DNA of 64,000 bases from Thermodesulfovibrio aggregans (lineage in GTDB: Bacteria; Nitrospirota; Thermodesulfovibrionia; Thermodesulfovibrionales; Thermodesulfovibrionaceae), in the NCBI RefSeq assembly GCF_001514535.1, contig NZ_BCNO01000001.1:513044-577043 (forward strand), in the 5' to 3' direction. A program made the position numbers and the translations under genes. Shown here piece by piece: positions 9,195-18,959 of this stretch; the stretch's first letter is position 1, and each line of letters opens with the position of its first letter. The notes below the pieces were generated by a model, which was not told the origin of the DNA, ran no database searches, and was given only the letters and a program-made list of their open reading frames with translations.

Positions 9195-10407
9195 GAGAAA
9201 AAGGCAGACAATAATAGCTATAGTTGGAGTATCAATTGGTGTGGCAGCTTTCATTGCAATGGCTTCTCTTATGAACGGTTTTCAGAAGTACTTCATTGAG
9301 CAGGCTTTGGACTTGAATGCTCATGTAACTCTGAAGGTAAAAGATGAGCCAGATAAGGGGAAGATACTGAAAAAAGTCTATGGTGAAGATATATATTTTC
9401 ATGTTTATGGGGCAAAACCAAAAGATTTGAAAGATAAAATAGTTGATTATAAGTTTTTGATAGCAAAATATGAAAAAGATTCAGAAATAGCTGGGATTGC
9501 ACCTCATCTTACAGGACAGGGAATTGTAAGGTATGGAACAGTTGATAAATCAGCCTCTCTTATAGGAATAGACCCTGTATTGGAGAGAAGGGCATCTGTT
9601 ATTGACAAGTTTATTTCCAATAAAAAACTTGACATACTCATCTCTGATAGAGATAGCGTTATCATAGGTAAACTTCTTGCAAGAGACCTTGGGATTGATG
9701 AGGTAGGGAAAAAGGTTATTGTAACCACACCCAATGGTGTTACTCATCTTTTTAAAGTTGTTGATTTTTTTGAATCTGGAATTACCATGCTTGATCAAAC
9801 AAGAATTTATATGAATCTAAAAACTCTTCAGACTATTATGAATAAACCCAATGAAGTCAATGAAATAATCTTCAAAATAAAGGATGTCTATCGGGCAAAT
9901 GAGATTGCAGAGAGAATAAAGAGGGAAACAGGTTATTATACAGAAAGCTGGCAGAAAGCCTTCAGAAACTTCCTTCAGCTTTTTAAAATACAGAATTACA
10001 TAACCTATATGATTGTTTTTGCTATTTTAGTTGTATCTGCTTTCGGAATTTTTAATATCATAATGATGACAGTTCTTGAGAAGAAAAGGGACATAGCCAT
10101 ACTGAAGGCTTTAGGTTATGATAGTAGTGACATAATAAAAATATTTGTTTTCCATGGAATTACAATAGGTTTCTCAGGAGCTTTGCTTGGATGTATTTTA
10201 GGTTATGGTCTTCAGGAATTCCTTGCATCTGTGAATGTTAGTGTAGAGGGATTGGTTAGAACAAAGGGATTTGCACTTGACAGAAATCCCCTTTACTTTT
10301 TGTACGGAGTTTTATTTGCTTTTACTTTTTCTACCTTTGCAGCCTTTTATCCTTCTTACAAAGCTTCTAAACTAAATCCTGTGGATATCTTCAGGAGCAG
10401 TGCTTGA
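9154..10407 (+). CDS. MacB/LolC-type ABC transporter permease
   Basis: The 417-residue protein has one N-terminal membrane helix (TIIAIVGVSIGVAAFIAMAS), a large periplasmic domain (~residues 45-280), then three helices in the FtsX fold (VFAILVVSAFGIFNIIMMTV). This is the MacB/LolCE topology without the fused ATPase, which is the next gene. It works with the adaptor upstream and probably exports a lipoprotein, peptide or small molecule. The substrate cannot be read from sequence. Confidence 0.9.
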   Translation: MKHIAFVTLKLLFERKRQTIIAIVGVSIGVAAFIAMASLMNGFQKYFIEQALDLNAHVTLKVKDEPDKGKILKKVYGEDIYFHVYGAKPKDLKDKIVDYKFLIAKYEKDSEIAGIAPHLTGQGIVRYGTVDKSASLIGIDPVLERRASVIDKFISNKKLDILISDRDSVIIGKLLARDLGIDEVGKKVIVTTPNGVTHLFKVVDFFESGITMLDQTRIYMNLKTLQTIMNKPNEVNEIIFKIKDVYRANEIAERIKRETGYYTESWQKAFRNFLQLFKIQNYITYMIVFAILVVSAFGIFNIIMMTVLEKKRDIAILKALGYDSSDIIKIFVFHGITIGFSGALLGCILGYGLQEFLASVNVSVEGLVRTKGFALDRNPLYFLYGVLFAFTFSTFAAFYPSYKASKLNPVDIFRSSA

Positions 10408-11090
10408 GCAGTATAATTGAGATTAAAAATATAAGTAAAAAAATCAGAGATGAGATAATCCTCAGAGACATAAATCTTTCTGTAAATAAGGGCGAATTCA
10501 TCAGTATAATCGGACCATCTGGTTCAGGTAAAAGCTCTCTCCTTTACATTATAGGACTTTTAGACAAGCCAAGCAAAGGTGAGGTATTTATTGAAGGAGA
10601 AAGGATAGATTTTAATGAAACACAGAAGGTTTCGCACTTGAGAAATCTGAAGATTGGTTTTATATTCCAGTTTCATTATCTCATTGCAGAATTCAGTTTA
10701 CTTGAGAATGTTATGGTCCCCATGTTAAAGGCAGAAAAAACAAAAGAAGAAGCAAAAGAAAGAGCCTATGAGCTTCTAAAAAATCTTGGTTTAGGTGAAA
10801 AAGCAAAGAGAAAACCCTTTCAGATATCAGGAGGAGAACAGCAAAGAGTGGCGATTGCAAGAGCCCTTGCCAATGACCCAATTGTTTTGATAGCTGATGA
10901 ACCCACTGGAAATCTTGATTCAAAAAATACGGCAATTGTCATGGATATTTTTTGTAAGCTACATCTTGAAGGTAAAACAGTAATAATGGTAATCCATGAA
11001 ATAGAGCTCACTGAAAGGACAGAGAGAATTGTAAAGATGTTGGATGGAAGTATTATAGATGACATTGCACTTGCAAAGAAAAAATGTTAA
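10404..11090 (+). CDS. LolD/MacB-type ABC transporter ATPase
   Basis: The 228-residue ATPase has Walker A GPSGSGKSS, signature SGGEQQRVAIARAL and Walker B VLIADEPTGNLD. The start is TTG, which overlaps the permease stop (TTGA), and GGAG stands upstream. It forms the nucleotide-binding part of the exporter with the two preceding genes. Confidence 0.94.
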   Translation: MSSIIEIKNISKKIRDEIILRDINLSVNKGEFISIIGPSGSGKSSLLYIIGLLDKPSKGEVFIEGERIDFNETQKVSHLRNLKIGFIFQFHYLIAEFSLLENVMVPMLKAEKTKEEAKERAYELLKNLGLGEKAKRKPFQISGGEQQRVAIARALANDPIVLIADEPTGNLDSKNTAIVMDIFCKLHLEGKTVIMVIHEIELTERTERIVKMLDGSIIDDIALAKKKC

Positions 11091-11812
11091 ACTTTGATAT
11101 GCTTCTTAAGCTATCCATATCTCTGATTTTAATTATTCTATCCTTCATAGCAACCTATACAATGTTTGAAATATTTGGTAAAACAGAAGGGAGGAAAAAC
11201 ATGGACATATTAAAAAAGATTCACCGAATTAATGGAAGATTGTTTTTTATGATTTTTCTCTTTGGTGCTATAGCTTGCATTTATATGCTGTCTCAATCAA
11301 AGGCAGAGCTCACTCCAAGAGCCACACTTCATGCCTTTTCAGCAGTTGCTATTTTTTTGCTCTTTTCTCTTAAAATCCTTTTCATAAAGTATTACAGACA
11401 GTTTTATTCCTATGCAAAGTTGATGGGAGTTTTAATTGTGCTCTTAACATTCAATCTACTGGCATTTTCAACAGGCTACAGCCTTGTAACAGGTCAGAGC
11501 GACAGAGCTATATCAACAAAGGAAGCAAATGTAGAGACTATCGCAAGCAAAGATGGTAACGTTGAAAATGGTAAAAGACTATTTAGCCAACTTTGCTCTT
11601 CCTGTCACTACACAGACAGAAGGGACTTTAGAAGAGCTGCACCAGGATTAAAGGGTTTGTTTAAAGAAAAAACTCTTCCTGTAAGCAAAAGACCAGTAAC
11701 AGATGAAAATGTGACTTTACAGATTAAAAATCCCTATAGATACATGCCTTCTTTTAATGATTTAACAGATGCTCAGATAAGGGATATAATAAGTTATCTA
11801 AAAACTCTTTAA
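11084..11812 (+). CDS. Membrane-anchored c-type cytochrome with a 4-helix N-terminal domain
   Basis: The 242-residue protein has about four hydrophobic helices in residues 1-135. Histidines lie near helix ends (IHRINGR, LHAFSAV), which could in principle bind heme b. A C-terminal monoheme cytochrome c domain follows, with CSSCH and a distal methionine candidate (YRYMPSFNDLTD). It overlaps the ATPase gene by 7 nt and is probably in the same transcript. Its role is unknown. The arrangement suggests an electron-transfer or quinol-linked protein facing the periplasm. Confidence 0.8.
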   Translation: MLNFDMLLKLSISLILIILSFIATYTMFEIFGKTEGRKNMDILKKIHRINGRLFFMIFLFGAIACIYMLSQSKAELTPRATLHAFSAVAIFLLFSLKILFIKYYRQFYSYAKLMGVLIVLLTFNLLAFSTGYSLVTGQSDRAISTKEANVETIASKDGNVENGKRLFSQLCSSCHYTDRRDFRRAAPGLKGLFKEKTLPVSKRPVTDENVTLQIKNPYRYMPSFNDLTDAQIRDIISYLKTL

Positions 11813-11818
11813 TACCAG

Positions 11819-13888
11819 ATGAAACCGAACAGACTCATTCATGAGAAGAGTCCCTATCTGCGTCAACATGCCTATAATCCTGTAAACTGGTATCCATGGT
11901 GTGATGAGGCTTTTGAAAAAGCTCAAAGAGAGGACAAACCCATATTTCTATCAATTGGCTATTCTACCTGCCACTGGTGTCATGTTATGGAAAAGGAATC
12001 TTTTGAGGATGAGGAAGTCGCTGAAATACTGAACAAATTTTTTGTATCAATAAAGGTTGACAGAGAAGAAAGACCTGACATAGACAGCATTTACATGAAA
12101 GTCTGCTATCTATTTCAAAACAGAGGAGGCTGGCCCCTAACCATATTCATGATGCCTGATAAAAAACCCTTTTTTGCTGATACCTATATACCAAAGGAGG
12201 ACCGCTATGGAAAGATCGGTTTAAAAACTTTGCTTTTGAGAATCAAAGAACTGTGGGATAAAAACAGGGATAAAATAAGGGAAGTCTCTGAGGGGATAAG
12301 GGAAACTCTAAAAAATCTTACAGAAATTTTTGGTGAGCAGAGTAATTTGTCTGAGGCTACCATTCATAAAGCCTATGAAGAATTGAGAACAATATATGAT
12401 AAAAGCTTTGGTGGTTTTGGAAATTCACCCAAATTTCCTTTGCCATCGAATTCCCTTTTTCTTCACAGGTATTTTTACAGATACAAAAATCAGAATGCTT
12501 TAGAGATGTCTCTTGAAACATTAAAGAGAATGAGAATGGGAGGTATTTACGATCAAATTGGTTTTGGTTTTCACAGATACTCAACAGACAGGCAATGGTT
12601 ACTTCCCCATTTTGAAAAAATGCTCTATGACAACGCTTTTTTAATGATTGCCTACACTGAAGCATTTCAAATCACAAAGGATGAATTCTTTAAAATAGTC
12701 GCTCAAGAAATAGCAACCTATCTTTTGAAAGACCTTTACAGTCCTTTTGGAGCTTTTTACTCTGCAGAGGATGCTGACAGTGAGGGGAAAGAGGGAGAGT
12801 TTTATCTATGGACCTATGATGAGATAAAGAATTATTTAACCGAAGAAGAGTTTAAAATAGCAGAGATTGTTTATTCTTTTCAGAAGGAAGGTAACTTTTA
12901 TGAAGAAGCAACAGGAAAGAAAAATGGTAAAAATATTCTGTACATATCTAAATCTTTTGACCAGTTAAAAGAGGAATTGCACATTGAAAAAGAAGACTTA
13001 ATGAGAAAGCTTGAAATAATCAGAAATAAACTTTTAAACAGAAGAGCATCAAGAGTTAGACCATTAAGGGATGAGAAAATTCTAACAGACTGGAATTCTC
13101 TCGGAATCATTGCTTTTTGCAAAGCAGGTATTGCCTTTGAAAAAGATGAATATATAGATGTCGCTGAAAAGTGCATGAATTTTATATTAAAGAACATGTT
13201 TGACCCTTCTGCCAAACTTCTTCATAGATACTCAGATGGTGAGGCATCTATATTTGGATATCTTGAGGATTATGCCTATCTAATCTGGGCTTTGACAGAA
13301 CTCTATTTCGCAACATTCAAAAGTCAGTATTTATTGAAAGCGTTAGAATTAACCGATTTCACAATAAAACACTTTTATGATAGTGAAAATGGAGGATTTT
13401 ATCATACTGCCGACTATGCTGAAGTAGTTCTTGAGAGAATTAAAGAAATATATGATGGTGTTATCCCCTCGGGCAATTCAGTAATGGCATACAATCTCTT
13501 AAGATTAGCTCGATTAACACATAATAAAGATTATGAAGAGCTTGCACAAAAAGTTCTTAATTTCTTCAGCAACAACATTGAAAAAATGCCTTCTTCCCAT
13601 GTTTTCTCCATAATAACACTTGATTTGCTAATCAATGGAAGCATTGAATTAATTACAGTTCCCTACAATTCTGAAGAAGAAATAAAATTTTTAAAAAACT
13701 TACAGAGCCAGTTTCTGCCCAATTTTCTCCTGTTAATAAAGGATTCTCAAATGGAAAACATATTTGAAATGATTAAATCATTTAAAAATATTGGAGAAAA
13801 TTCAACTTATTATTTATGTAAAAACTTTACATGTGAGCCTCCAATAACAGATAGAGAAAAACTAAGGCATTTAATTTCATCTATTTAA
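11819..13888 (+). CDS. DUF255/YyaL (SSP411-like) thioredoxin-fold and six-hairpin protein
   Basis: The 689-residue protein starts with the family signature [20 protein letters not shown] thioredoxin-like CHWC motif follows at about residues 49-52 ([11 protein letters not shown]), then a long alpha/alpha barrel of the N-acylglucosamine epimerase-like type. The family is widespread and its biochemical function is not settled. It starts 6 nt after the cytochrome gene. Its 3' end overlaps the convergent ATPase gene by 8 nt. Confidence 0.92.
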   Translation: MKPNRLIHEKSPYLRQHAYNPVNWYPWCDEAFEKAQREDKPIFLSIGYSTCHWCHVMEKESFEDEEVAEILNKFFVSIKVDREERPDIDSIYMKVCYLFQNRGGWPLTIFMMPDKKPFFADTYIPKEDRYGKIGLKTLLLRIKELWDKNRDKIREVSEGIRETLKNLTEIFGEQSNLSEATIHKAYEELRTIYDKSFGGFGNSPKFPLPSNSLFLHRYFYRYKNQNALEMSLETLKRMRMGGIYDQIGFGFHRYSTDRQWLLPHFEKMLYDNAFLMIAYTEAFQITKDEFFKIVAQEIATYLLKDLYSPFGAFYSAEDADSEGKEGEFYLWTYDEIKNYLTEEEFKIAEIVYSFQKEGNFYEEATGKKNGKNILYISKSFDQLKEELHIEKEDLMRKLEIIRNKLLNRRASRVRPLRDEKILTDWNSLGIIAFCKAGIAFEKDEYIDVAEKCMNFILKNMFDPSAKLLHRYSDGEASIFGYLEDYAYLIWALTELYFATFKSQYLLKALELTDFTIKHFYDSENGGFYHTADYAEVVLERIKEIYDGVIPSGNSVMAYNLLRLARLTHNKDYEELAQKVLNFFSNNIEKMPSSHVFSIITLDLLINGSIELITVPYNSEEEIKFLKNLQSQFLPNFLLLIKDSQMENIFEMIKSFKNIGENSTYYLCKNFTCEPPITDREKLRHLISSI

Positions 13889-15890
13889 CTGAAATAAGCT
13901 TAAAACTGCCTTCCAATTCCTTAAGAAGACTCAATCTATGTTGATGACAGCTAATTATAATTACCTGATTTGATTTTGCAATCTCTTCTATTAAAAATTT
14001 CATGCCTTTAACAAATCTCTCATCATCTGAGTGCGCAAATGGTTCATCAAGTATTATAGGAACTTTTACATTACTACTTAAGGCTTGAGAAAGAATAAGT
14101 CTTACAGTGAGATATATCTGTTCAGCCATGCCTCCACTTAGTTTTTTTTCAATCTCTTTATCAGCTAAGGGATACTCAATTTCAGGAATTTTTACAATAA
14201 AGGAAAGGTCTTGATTGAAAAAGATTTCTACTGTTTTACCTGTTATTCTACTCAAAAGCTTAGAACCTGCAGTGTTTAATCTTTCAGCCCATAGTTTATG
14301 ATGTTTCTTTGTAATACTTTCAATTATCTCATAAGATTTTTGCAAGGCTTTTTTAAATTTTTCAAGAGTTTCCAAATATCTTGATGAAATTTCTATCTGT
14401 TCCTCTATTTTTTCAATTTCTTTTCTGGACTGAAGAATTTTTTCATACTCGCTTTGTAGCTGGTGGAGTTCATCTTTTATTTGTTCTTTCCTTTTCAGTA
14501 GTTCTTCTCTTTTTTGCTCATATTTTTCAATATCTTCTTCATTTATTTCAGTCTCAATAAAAATTCGGGATTTATAAAAGTCTAATTCTTCATTTGAAAG
14601 AAGATTTTTTTTCAGTTCTTCAATTTTTTTGGAATTTTCTATGAATTCTTTAATATGGATTTTATGTATATTCATCTTTTTGAAAATGTTTAAAAATTCT
14701 TCGCGGTCACTAATTGAAAATTTTGAAATTAGCTGGTCTATGTGCTGAGAAAGTTCTTCATTCTTAAATTTGAGTTCCCTTATTTCATGCTGTAATTTTT
14801 TATTTTCAATGTAAAGCTTACCTAAATAAAAAAGTAATGGAATACAGATTGTTATTGTATAAAAGAATGTCTTATTTATAAATCCTGCTATGATGCTTAA
14901 TAGAGCTAATAAGATGCTTAGAAAGTATATTTTTCTGGATAATCCTGTTATCTCTCTCTGTCTTTGCTGTTTTAGTCTTAAATTTTGCAATAAACTCTGC
15001 ATTTCATTTTCATAAAGAATTATAAATTGTTGCTCTTCAGGTTTCAGATTTTCAAAATTTATGTAAAAGCTCAAAAGAGGTTTTACATCTTTTAGTTCTT
15101 GATTCCTTTTTTCAAGTTTTTCTATTTCTTTCCTATAAACATTATCTCTATCAATTTTCCATTTAAAATAATTACTTTCAAGCTTGATTAAGCTATCATT
15201 AATATTTCCAAGTTCGTCCATCAGTTGAGCATAGTTTTCTATAATTTCAGCCTGCTTTTCTAAGGAAATTTTTAAATGTGATTTTTTTTCTTCATATTCA
15301 ACTATTTTTTCCTTCCATGTTTTTATTGCTGTATCAAGTTTCCCTCTTGTAGTAAAAGGGAAGAGTGTGCCACTATGAATGCTATCAAAGAGAGCTTCTT
15401 TTATTTTAGTTAAAGCCATAGAGGCTGAAGCATCTTGAAAACCTGTGTCTATAGCTTTTTCTAAAAAAGCTGTAACTGAATAAATTTCTTTAAGATTTAA
15501 TCCAGCTTTCTGTGTTAGAAAAGAAGTGTTGATAAAAACTTCTCTCGAAAGATTAAATATGAGCTCTCCCGGTGATTTTTTTATAATTCTTCCTCTATTT
15601 TTAGTTTCATATTTTACAGGATTTCCATTTTTAAATATTTTGTATTCACTATAATTTCTTACAATCTGATAAAAATCAGAGTCAGATTCAATATCTACAG
15701 TAATCTTTCCATTGATTAAAGGAATTTGAGTTTGTTTTGAGGGATATAGAGTTTCAAGTATAGAATTTGCAAGAAGTGATTTGCCAGCTTCATTTTTATC
15801 AACAATAAGACAGCAAGGATGGTCAAATAGAAATTCTTTGTTTTTATATATTCCAAGATTTTCTATGAATATTCTTTTAATTTTAATCAT
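13881..15890 (-). CDS. YhaN/SbcC/Rad50-like ATPase with a membrane hairpin in its coiled coil
   Basis: The 669-residue protein has an N-terminal ATPase half with the P-loop-like [12 protein letters not shown] and a long coiled coil (~residues 195-530). A C-terminal half follows with signature [12 protein letters not shown] and Walker [16 protein letters not shown]. Two hydrophobic helices ([17 protein letters not shown] and the following segment) lie inside the coiled coil at about residue 315-355. This fits YhaN better than SbcC. It is coupled by an 8-nt overlap to the nuclease gene upstream. It probably acts in DNA end processing near the membrane. Confidence 0.85.
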   Translation of the reverse strand: MIKIKRIFIENLGIYKNKEFLFDHPCCLIVDKNEAGKSLLANSILETLYPSKQTQIPLINGKITVDIESDSDFYQIVRNYSEYKIFKNGNPVKYETKNRGRIIKKSPGELIFNLSREVFINTSFLTQKAGLNLKEIYSVTAFLEKAIDTGFQDASASMALTKIKEALFDSIHSGTLFPFTTRGKLDTAIKTWKEKIVEYEEKKSHLKISLEKQAEIIENYAQLMDELGNINDSLIKLESNYFKWKIDRDNVYRKEIEKLEKRNQELKDVKPLLSFYINFENLKPEEQQFIILYENEMQSLLQNLRLKQQRQREITGLSRKIYFLSILLALLSIIAGFINKTFFYTITICIPLLFYLGKLYIENKKLQHEIRELKFKNEELSQHIDQLISKFSISDREEFLNIFKKMNIHKIHIKEFIENSKKIEELKKNLLSNEELDFYKSRIFIETEINEEDIEKYEQKREELLKRKEQIKDELHQLQSEYEKILQSRKEIEKIEEQIEISSRYLETLEKFKKALQKSYEIIESITKKHHKLWAERLNTAGSKLLSRITGKTVEIFFNQDLSFIVKIPEIEYPLADKEIEKKLSGGMAEQIYLTVRLILSQALSSNVKVPIILDEPFAHSDDERFVKGMKFLIEEIAKSNQVIIISCHQHRLSLLKELEGSFKLISVK

Positions 15891-17016
15891 AAAATCGTGG
15901 AGTTATTTGTTTACCAGCAAAGGCATCAAGTCCGTATATCAAAGCATCTTTAAGAATTTGTTTTTCCCTTTCATCTGCTTTGTCCATCATTTTAAAGATT
16001 TCTCTGATAAATATCCCGATTGTAGTCTCCGTTGATGTCTCTTCTAATTTTTCCATATCAAATTTTATGAAGTCAGATAGATCAAATAAGATTTTATATT
16101 CAGAAAAAAGTTCTTTCAAATAGTTTATATTTAAATCTCCAATACCTGTGATTTTTAAAATAAAAAGGGTATCCTTGGAGTTGTTACTTTCTGAGATTTC
16201 ATCAGATATGATATTTTTAATTTTTTCCATGTTTTGAGAGGCAGGAATATCGATTTTTTTAATTGAGAAATCACTTAGTGGTACAAATTCTAATTCAGTT
16301 CTTGCTCTGTTATTTTCTTTTAGAACTTCAACAATCAGTCCCCCTCTTTTGCCGTATTCATAGATAGAAGCAGGCACCATGCTACCTGAATAGGCTGCTT
16401 TTATTCCTGAACTATCAGATATTTCTGAGTAACTGTGATAATGTCCGAAAGCAACATAATCAAAGTTAGATTTTAATACTTCACTGTCTTCAAAAGGATG
16501 CCATAGTTCTTTACCTTCGGGATTAAAGTTAATTCTTGATGCATGAATAACTGCTATGTTGATTTTTGATGGATTGATTTTGTAGAGTTTTTCAAAAGCT
16601 CTTGTTTGTCTGTTTAAACAGGGCTTGCCATAAATATTTACATCGTCAAAAGAAAAAATTGAGAAATCGGGTTTTTTAAATATTTTTACATTGTCTTTAA
16701 ATCCTTTGACTCTCAGTATATGGAGAAGTTTTTCGTTATATGGACAATCAGGTCCTAAAAAGTCGTGATTTCCCGGTGAAATAATTACTGGTTTGGGATA
16801 GATTAAATCAAAGACTTCTTTTAAAAATTCAATATCTTCTCTGTAAACTTTGTCATTTTCAAAAAAATCTCCTGCAATTATTAAGGCATCAAGATTGTTT
16901 TCTCTGACTACATTTATAGCTTTTAATAGAGCTTTTTTACAGTATTTAAGCCTGTCTGTCCCTTTGATTTTTAGACCTAAATGTAGGTCTGAAAGATGCA
17001 AGAAACTAAATTTCAT
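15883..17016 (-). CDS. YhaO/SbcD/Mre11-like metallophosphoesterase (DNA repair exonuclease)
   Basis: The calcineurin-like motifs are present in order: HLSDLHLG, IIAGDFFEND, SPGNHDFLG, IHASR and FGHYHSY. The ATG at 17016 is chosen because the phosphoesterase fold begins there (MKFSFLHLSDLHLG) and because TATAAT lies 6 nt upstream, which implies a leaderless mRNA. An ATG nine codons earlier would overlap that -10. It is the partner of the ATPase gene downstream. Confidence 0.9.
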   Translation of the reverse strand: MKFSFLHLSDLHLGLKIKGTDRLKYCKKALLKAINVVRENNLDALIIAGDFFENDKVYREDIEFLKEVFDLIYPKPVIISPGNHDFLGPDCPYNEKLLHILRVKGFKDNVKIFKKPDFSIFSFDDVNIYGKPCLNRQTRAFEKLYKINPSKINIAVIHASRINFNPEGKELWHPFEDSEVLKSNFDYVAFGHYHSYSEISDSSGIKAAYSGSMVPASIYEYGKRGGLIVEVLKENNRARTELEFVPLSDFSIKKIDIPASQNMEKIKNIISDEISESNNSKDTLFILKITGIGDLNINYLKELFSEYKILFDLSDFIKFDMEKLEETSTETTIGIFIREIFKMMDKADEREKQILKDALIYGLDAFAGKQITPRFYD

Positions 17017-17022
17017 AATTTT

Positions 17023-17051
17023 ATTATAAAAAATACTTGACATTATATGAA
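17023..17051 (-). promoter_or_regulatory. Leaderless promoter of the yhaO-like gene
   Basis: On the minus strand TTCATA (17051-17046) and TATAAT (17028-17023) are spaced 17 bp. The start codon A at 17016 sits 6 nt after the -10, so transcription should begin at or next to the ATG. It overlaps the divergent HU promoter. Confidence 0.65.
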
Positions 17052-17065
17052 AAATTTGGTATTGT
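17037..17065 (+). promoter_or_regulatory. Sigma-70 type promoter of the HU gene
   Basis: A perfect -35 TTGACA (17037-17042), 17-bp spacer and -10 TATTGT (17060-17065) lie ahead of the HU gene. AAGGAGG precedes its ATG. The promoter shares bases with the divergent one. Confidence 0.8.
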
Positions 17066-17111
17066 TTACATCAAATCCTTAATTTATCAATAAAAAAGGA
17101 GGTAAGCAGTT

Positions 17112-17384
17112 ATGACAAAGGCAGATTTGGTAAGCAAAATTGCGAGCAAAGCAGAGCTCACAAAGGCAGAAGCAGCAAAGGCATTGGATGCTACAATTGA
17201 AGCTATTAAGGAAGCTCTCAAGAAAGGTGACAAGGTTACATTAGTAGGTTTTGGTAGCTTTTATGTTTCAAAGAGAAAGGCAAGAAAGGGAAGAAATCCA
17301 AGAACCGGCCAGGAAATTAAGATTCCTGCAACAAAGGTTCCCAAATTTACTGCTGGAAAATCTTTAAAAGAAGCAGTAAAGTAA
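17112..17384 (+). CDS. hup: HU-family DNA-binding protein
   Basis: The 90-residue protein is typical HU: MTKADLVSKIASKAELTKAE, the FGSFYVSKRKARKGRNPRTG arm region with GRNPRTG, and a C-terminal helix. It is a nucleoid protein. AAAGGAGGTAAGCAGTT precedes the ATG. It is a single gene, closed by a strong terminator. Confidence 0.97.
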   Translation: MTKADLVSKIASKAELTKAEAAKALDATIEAIKEALKKGDKVTLVGFGSFYVSKRKARKGRNPRTGQEIKIPATKVPKFTAGKSLKEAVK

Positions 17385-17399
17385 TCTCTAAAAAATTAA

Positions 17400-17427
17400 T
17401 TTAGGGGGAGAGATTTCTCCCCCTAAA
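17400..17427 (+). terminator. Rho-independent terminator after HU
   Basis: The stem TTTAGGGGGAGA pairs with TCTCCCCCTAAA around a short loop. It is followed by a T/A-rich tract. Confidence 0.88.
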
Positions 17428-17440
17428 AATTTCTTAAAAA

Positions 17441-18598
17441 GTGCAGAATTGGTCTGATTTTCTTTTCAAACAGATTTTTAAAAGTAAGTTACCAACAAAA
17501 CAGCAGTTAAAAAATTTAGTTTTAAAAGCTTCAGATTTTTTTACTTTTTCAGACTTTAAAAGGCCCGTAGATTATATGAAAGATGAGGATTTCCTCAAAG
17601 GTTATCTCTTATATTTTGTTCCTGTCAATTTATCGAAGATATACAGCATTTTAAAGGAATTTTTCAGACATCCTTTAATTTCTAATAAAAAAGATTTAAA
17701 AATAATTGATATAGGCTGTGGTCCTTCTCCAGCAGTTCTTCCGGTTTTTAAGTTATTTGAGGAAGGGATAATTTCATCTGATTACATTAGATATGCAGGA
17801 GTTGAGTTAGAAGAGAAGGCTATAAGTTTTGGGAAAGAAATAATTGAAAAATTTAAACCAGATAACCTCTCCGTTAAGTATGAGTTTTTAAAAACTGATG
17901 CATCTGATTTAAAGACGTACGTTGAGTTGAAAGAATTAAAGCCTGATATAATGATTTTTTCAAATTCTCTTGGCGAAATATTTGATAAAAAGGGGATAAC
18001 TCAGGAAGACTTTGTAAAATTCATAAAGTATTTTACCTATCGCAATGAAAATTTTAGTTTGATTATTATTGAGCCTGCCACTAAAAGAAGTTCTATGAGA
18101 CTTCATAAACTCAGAGATTACCTGATTAATGAACTCAAACTTTATCCTTATAGCCCCTGCCTGAATAATCTTCCCTGTTCTGCTCTTCAGGCAGATAATT
18201 GGTGTTACGAAGAGAGAAAATGGATTGCTCCAGAATATCTTTCTTTCCTGAGTTCTGTGGGTTTACAGATAAATTATCTTAAATTTAGCTATGTAATTTT
18301 AAGAAAGGATGGATTAAATATAGGGGATACTTTTTCAGAACGTGAAGTAATCATAAAGAATACTTCTCATCTTCTAAATGAAAAAGGAAAAAGCAGGCTC
18401 TGGGGATGCTGGAATGGAAAATTAGTTGATATTGAGAGACTGAAAAGAGACTATACTGAAGATGACCAATGGTTGAAAATTAAAAAAGGATGTTATTTTT
18501 CTGTTGACAGTTATGTAGAAATCTCAGAAAAAAAGGTTCGCCTTCCTAAAAACTCAAAAATAAAAATCCTTTACTGCCCTGAACTAATTTCTTTGTAA
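17441..18598 (+). CDS. Rsm22-like (METTL17-like) methyltransferase-fold, FeS-binding ribosome-associated protein
   Basis: The 385-residue protein has an SAM-binding core (IIDIGCGPSPAVLPVF, then ELEEKAISFGKEI). A cysteine set, PCLNNLPCSALQADNWC at about residue 237, resembles the FeS-binding cysteines of the Rsm22/METTL17 family that associates with the small ribosomal subunit. The start is GTG at 17441, just after the HU terminator, without a clear SD. The 3' end overlaps the convergent near-KaiC gene by 28 nt. The family assignment is from motifs only. Confidence 0.75.
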   Translation: MQNWSDFLFKQIFKSKLPTKQQLKNLVLKASDFFTFSDFKRPVDYMKDEDFLKGYLLYFVPVNLSKIYSILKEFFRHPLISNKKDLKIIDIGCGPSPAVLPVFKLFEEGIISSDYIRYAGVELEEKAISFGKEIIEKFKPDNLSVKYEFLKTDASDLKTYVELKELKPDIMIFSNSLGEIFDKKGITQEDFVKFIKYFTYRNENFSLIIIEPATKRSSMRLHKLRDYLINELKLYPYSPCLNNLPCSALQADNWCYEERKWIAPEYLSFLSSVGLQINYLKFSYVILRKDGLNIGDTFSEREVIIKNTSHLLNEKGKSRLWGCWNGKLVDIERLKRDYTEDDQWLKIKKGCYFSVDSYVEISEKKVRLPKNSKIKILYCPELISL

Positions 18599-18957
18599 GC
18601 AAGACGGGCAATTGCTCCTGCTGTATGAACTTTGAGTTCTTTCTTAGTTTCTGGAAATCCCTCTTCAAGCTCTTTAATTTTTTTCAAAGCTATCTCAGGG
18701 TCTGCACGAAGTATCATTCTTACAGTATTTTTTGTAATTCCCACTAGGCTTGCTATTTCTTCTTCAGTTTTTAAAAATTTTTCTTTAAGCACTATTGTGT
18801 AAGCAGCTCTTGCTAAAGCCGGAAGCCATGTAAGGCTTCTGTATTCAGCAAGTTTTCTAATCCCTCCCAAAAGCTCAATTGTTTTGAAAAAAACTTGTTG
18901 TGTGAGCTTTTCAATATCAGAAGACTCATCTTTTTTAGGCTTAACTTCAATTACCAC
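18571..18957 (-). CDS. Near-KaiC helix-turn-helix regulatory protein
   Basis: The 128-residue protein has a helical N-terminal half (FKTIELLGGIRKLAEYRSL) and a clear HTH (EEEIASLVGITKNTVRMIL). From memory it resembles the 'near-KaiC' domain family, whose members are encoded beside a dedicated KaiC-like partner. Here it starts 2 nt after the KaiC-like stop. It probably couples the ATPase to transcription, but its targets are unknown. Confidence 0.75.
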   Translation of the reverse strand: MVIEVKPKKDESSDIEKLTQQVFFKTIELLGGIRKLAEYRSLTWLPALARAAYTIVLKEKFLKTEEEIASLVGITKNTVRMILRADPEIALKKIKELEEGFPETKKELKVHTAGAIARLAYKEISSGQ

Positions 18958-18959
18958 CT

